A stretch of DNA of 5,437 bases. Source: Modestobacter sp. (GTDB taxonomy: Bacteria > Actinomycetota > Actinomycetes > Mycobacteriales > Geodermatophilaceae). Below the pieces are notes generated by a model. That model searched no databases. It was not told where the DNA came from and worked only from the letters and a program-made list of their open reading frames with translations. The stretch's first letter is position 1, and each line of letters opens with the position of its first letter. Position numbers and translations under genes: made by a program. The stretch lies in NCBI GenBank assembly GCA_025963425.1, contig JAOPUQ010000433.1, positions 1 to 5,437 of the forward strand, given 5' to 3'. This document shows, piece after piece, positions 4,319 through 5,437 of this stretch.

Positions 4319-5437
4319 CGGGCGGCCGGCGGGGTGAGCCCGGGCGGCAGGCCGTACATCCGGTCCTGGACGACGTCGATGATCGCCGGCCGCTCCTGGG
4401 CCAGCGCCTCCTCGAGGGCCGGCCCCAGGTCCTCGTCCCGCTCCACCCGGACCCCGCAGCCGCCGAGCGACCGGGCGAACGCGGCGAAGTCCGGGTTGCC
4501 GTAGAAGACCCCGAGGTAGCGGCCGCCGTGCGCGGACCGCTGCCGGTCGCGGGTGTTGCCGTAGGCGAAGTTGTTCATCACCACGTTGACCGTCCCGATG
4601 TTTTCGCGGACGCAGGTCTCGAAGTCCTGGGCGACCATCCAGAAGCTGCCGTCCCCGCTGACGGTGACCACCCGCTCGCCGGGACGGGCCAGGGCCAGTC
4701 CCATTCCCGCCGGCAGTCCCCAGGCCATCGCCCCGCCGGCGGAACCGAAGAAGCTCCGCGGCCGCGACAGCCGCAGGTGCCGGTGGGTCCACGGGCCGAA
4801 GCTGGGCGCGTCCTGCACGAGCAGCACGCCGTTCCGGTCGGCCAGCCCCTGGAGCGCCCGGACGGCGCTGATGCTGCTCACCCCGGTGCCGGGGTCGTCG
4901 GCGGCGAGCTCGCCGGAGTCCAGCGAGGTGACCTCCTCCAGCCGCGCGCGCAGGCCGGTGAGCCGCTCCGCCCGGCGGGCCGCCCGGTCGGGTTCCGGCG
5001 TTGGAGCGGCCTCGGCCAGGGCTCGGGCGGCGAGCTGGGCGTCGGCGACCAGCCCGACGTCGGGGAGGTACACCCGGCCCAGTTCGACGGGGTCGATGTC
5101 GACGTGCACCAGCCGGGTACCGGGGGACAGCAGCGTCCACCGTTTGGTGGAGAACTCCGAGAACCGGCAGCCGAGCGCGAGCAGTACGTCAGCGTCCCGG
5201 ACCGCTTCCTCCGACACCGCGTGCGCCCCGTAACCCAGCGCGCCGAGGAACGCCGGGTGGTCGTGCGGGACGGTGCCCTGGCGCAGCCACGTCGTCACGA
5301 GCGGTGCGGACAGCTGCTCGGCGAGCCCGAGGTAGGCCGCGGCGTCACCGACCGCCCCACCGCCGAGCACGACGGCGGGGCGCTCGGCACCGGCCAGCAG
5401 CGCGACCGCCTCCTCGACGGCGGCGGGCGCCGGCGCC
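4315..5437 (-). CDS. Thiamine-diphosphate enzyme, acetolactate synthase-like (5' end off window)
   Basis: 373 C-terminal residues of a thiamine-diphosphate-dependent enzyme; the frame stays open to the right edge, so the N-terminal pyrimidine-binding domain with its catalytic glutamate lies outside. Whole family members are about 550-600 residues. The central domain shows ERPAVVLGGGA near its start, LALGCRFSEFSTKRW, and LVHVDIDPVELGRVY (DIDP codons at 5089-5100), all typical of the acetolactate-synthase-like family. The C-terminal domain shows GGAMAWGLPAGMG and the cofactor motif GDGS (GDG codons 4648-4656), followed after 24 residues by NN (codons 4570-4575), which binds Mg-diphosphate. The reaction could be carboligation or decarboxylation of a 2-oxo acid; the subfamily cannot be settled without the N-terminus. 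Possible alternatives include sulfoacetaldehyde acetyltransferase-like or benzoylformate decarboxylase-like enzymes. It converges on the hydrolase pair across a shared terminator, so it is transcribed separately, and a shared pathway is only a possibility. Confidence 0.9.
   Translation of the reverse strand, partial: APAPAAVEEAVALLAGAERPAVVLGGGAVGDAAAYLGLAEQLSAPLVTTWLRQGTVPHDHPAFLGALGYGAHAVSEEAVRDADVLLALGCRFSEFSTKRWTLLSPGTRLVHVDIDPVELGRVYLPDVGLVADAQLAARALAEAAPTPEPDRAARRAERLTGLRARLEEVTSLDSGELAADDPGTGVSSISAVRALQGLADRNGVLLVQDAPSFGPWTHRHLRLSRPRSFFGSAGGAMAWGLPAGMGLALARPGERVVTVSGDGSFWMVAQDFETCVRENIGTVNVVMNNFAYGNTRDRQRSAHGGRYLGVFYGNPDFAAFARSLGGCGVRVERDEDLGPALEEALAQERPAIIDVVQDRMYGLPPGLTPPAAR

Noticed and set aside
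4241..5140. Minus-strand open frame of 299 codons
   Set aside because: It is an alternate frame of the thiamine-diphosphate enzyme; only the 4315 frame contains the GDGS...NN and DIDP motifs.
1..5437. RNA genes, CRISPR arrays, insertion sequences, attachment sites
   Set aside because: No tRNA-like cloverleaf, regularly spaced repeats, transposase motifs or terminal inverted repeats were visible on either strand.

Overview
The window is very GC-rich chromosomal DNA with strong G/C bias at third codon positions, a GTG start and many 1-4 nt gene overlaps. Together with the protein types, this points to a high-GC actinomycete. The succinate dehydrogenase genes are of the mycobacterial Sdh1 kind: a flavoprotein preceded by a single large five-helix anchor and a small conserved ORF. 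A Pseudonocardiales-like or related host is a reasonable guess, but the genus cannot be fixed from sequence alone.

Layout. Minus strand, 2394 down to the left edge: a small 85-aa hypothetical gene, the succinate dehydrogenase membrane anchor (sdhC) and the flavoprotein (sdhA, cut by the window edge after 436 residues). These are chained by overlaps (GTGA, then TGATG), so they form one operon. The iron-sulfur subunit (sdhB) is expected beyond the left edge. A divergent intergenic region (2395-2724) follows, with a good sigma70-type promoter facing right and a perfect dyad at the predicted transcription start. Plus strand, 2725-4268: a two-gene operon with a 4-nt ATGA overlap, encoding a PuuE/imidase-like member of the polysaccharide deacetylase superfamily and an isochorismatase-superfamily cysteine hydrolase of the N-carbamoylsarcosine amidase/maleamate amidase type. 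Minus strand, 4315 to the right edge: the C-terminal two thirds of an acetolactate-synthase-like thiamine-diphosphate enzyme, convergent with the hydrolase. A long GC-rich hairpin covering both stop codons separates the two.

How they may work together. The sdh operon is respiratory: it oxidises succinate and passes electrons to the quinone pool. The plus-strand pair looks like a compact two-step C-N hydrolysis module, in which a PuuE-like enzyme opens a cyclic amide, imide or ureide and the cysteine amidase hydrolyses the resulting half-amide or carbamoyl product. Substrates are not determined by the sequence. The thiamine-diphosphate enzyme may or may not belong to the same pathway. No RNA genes, CRISPR arrays, insertion sequences or attachment sites were seen.
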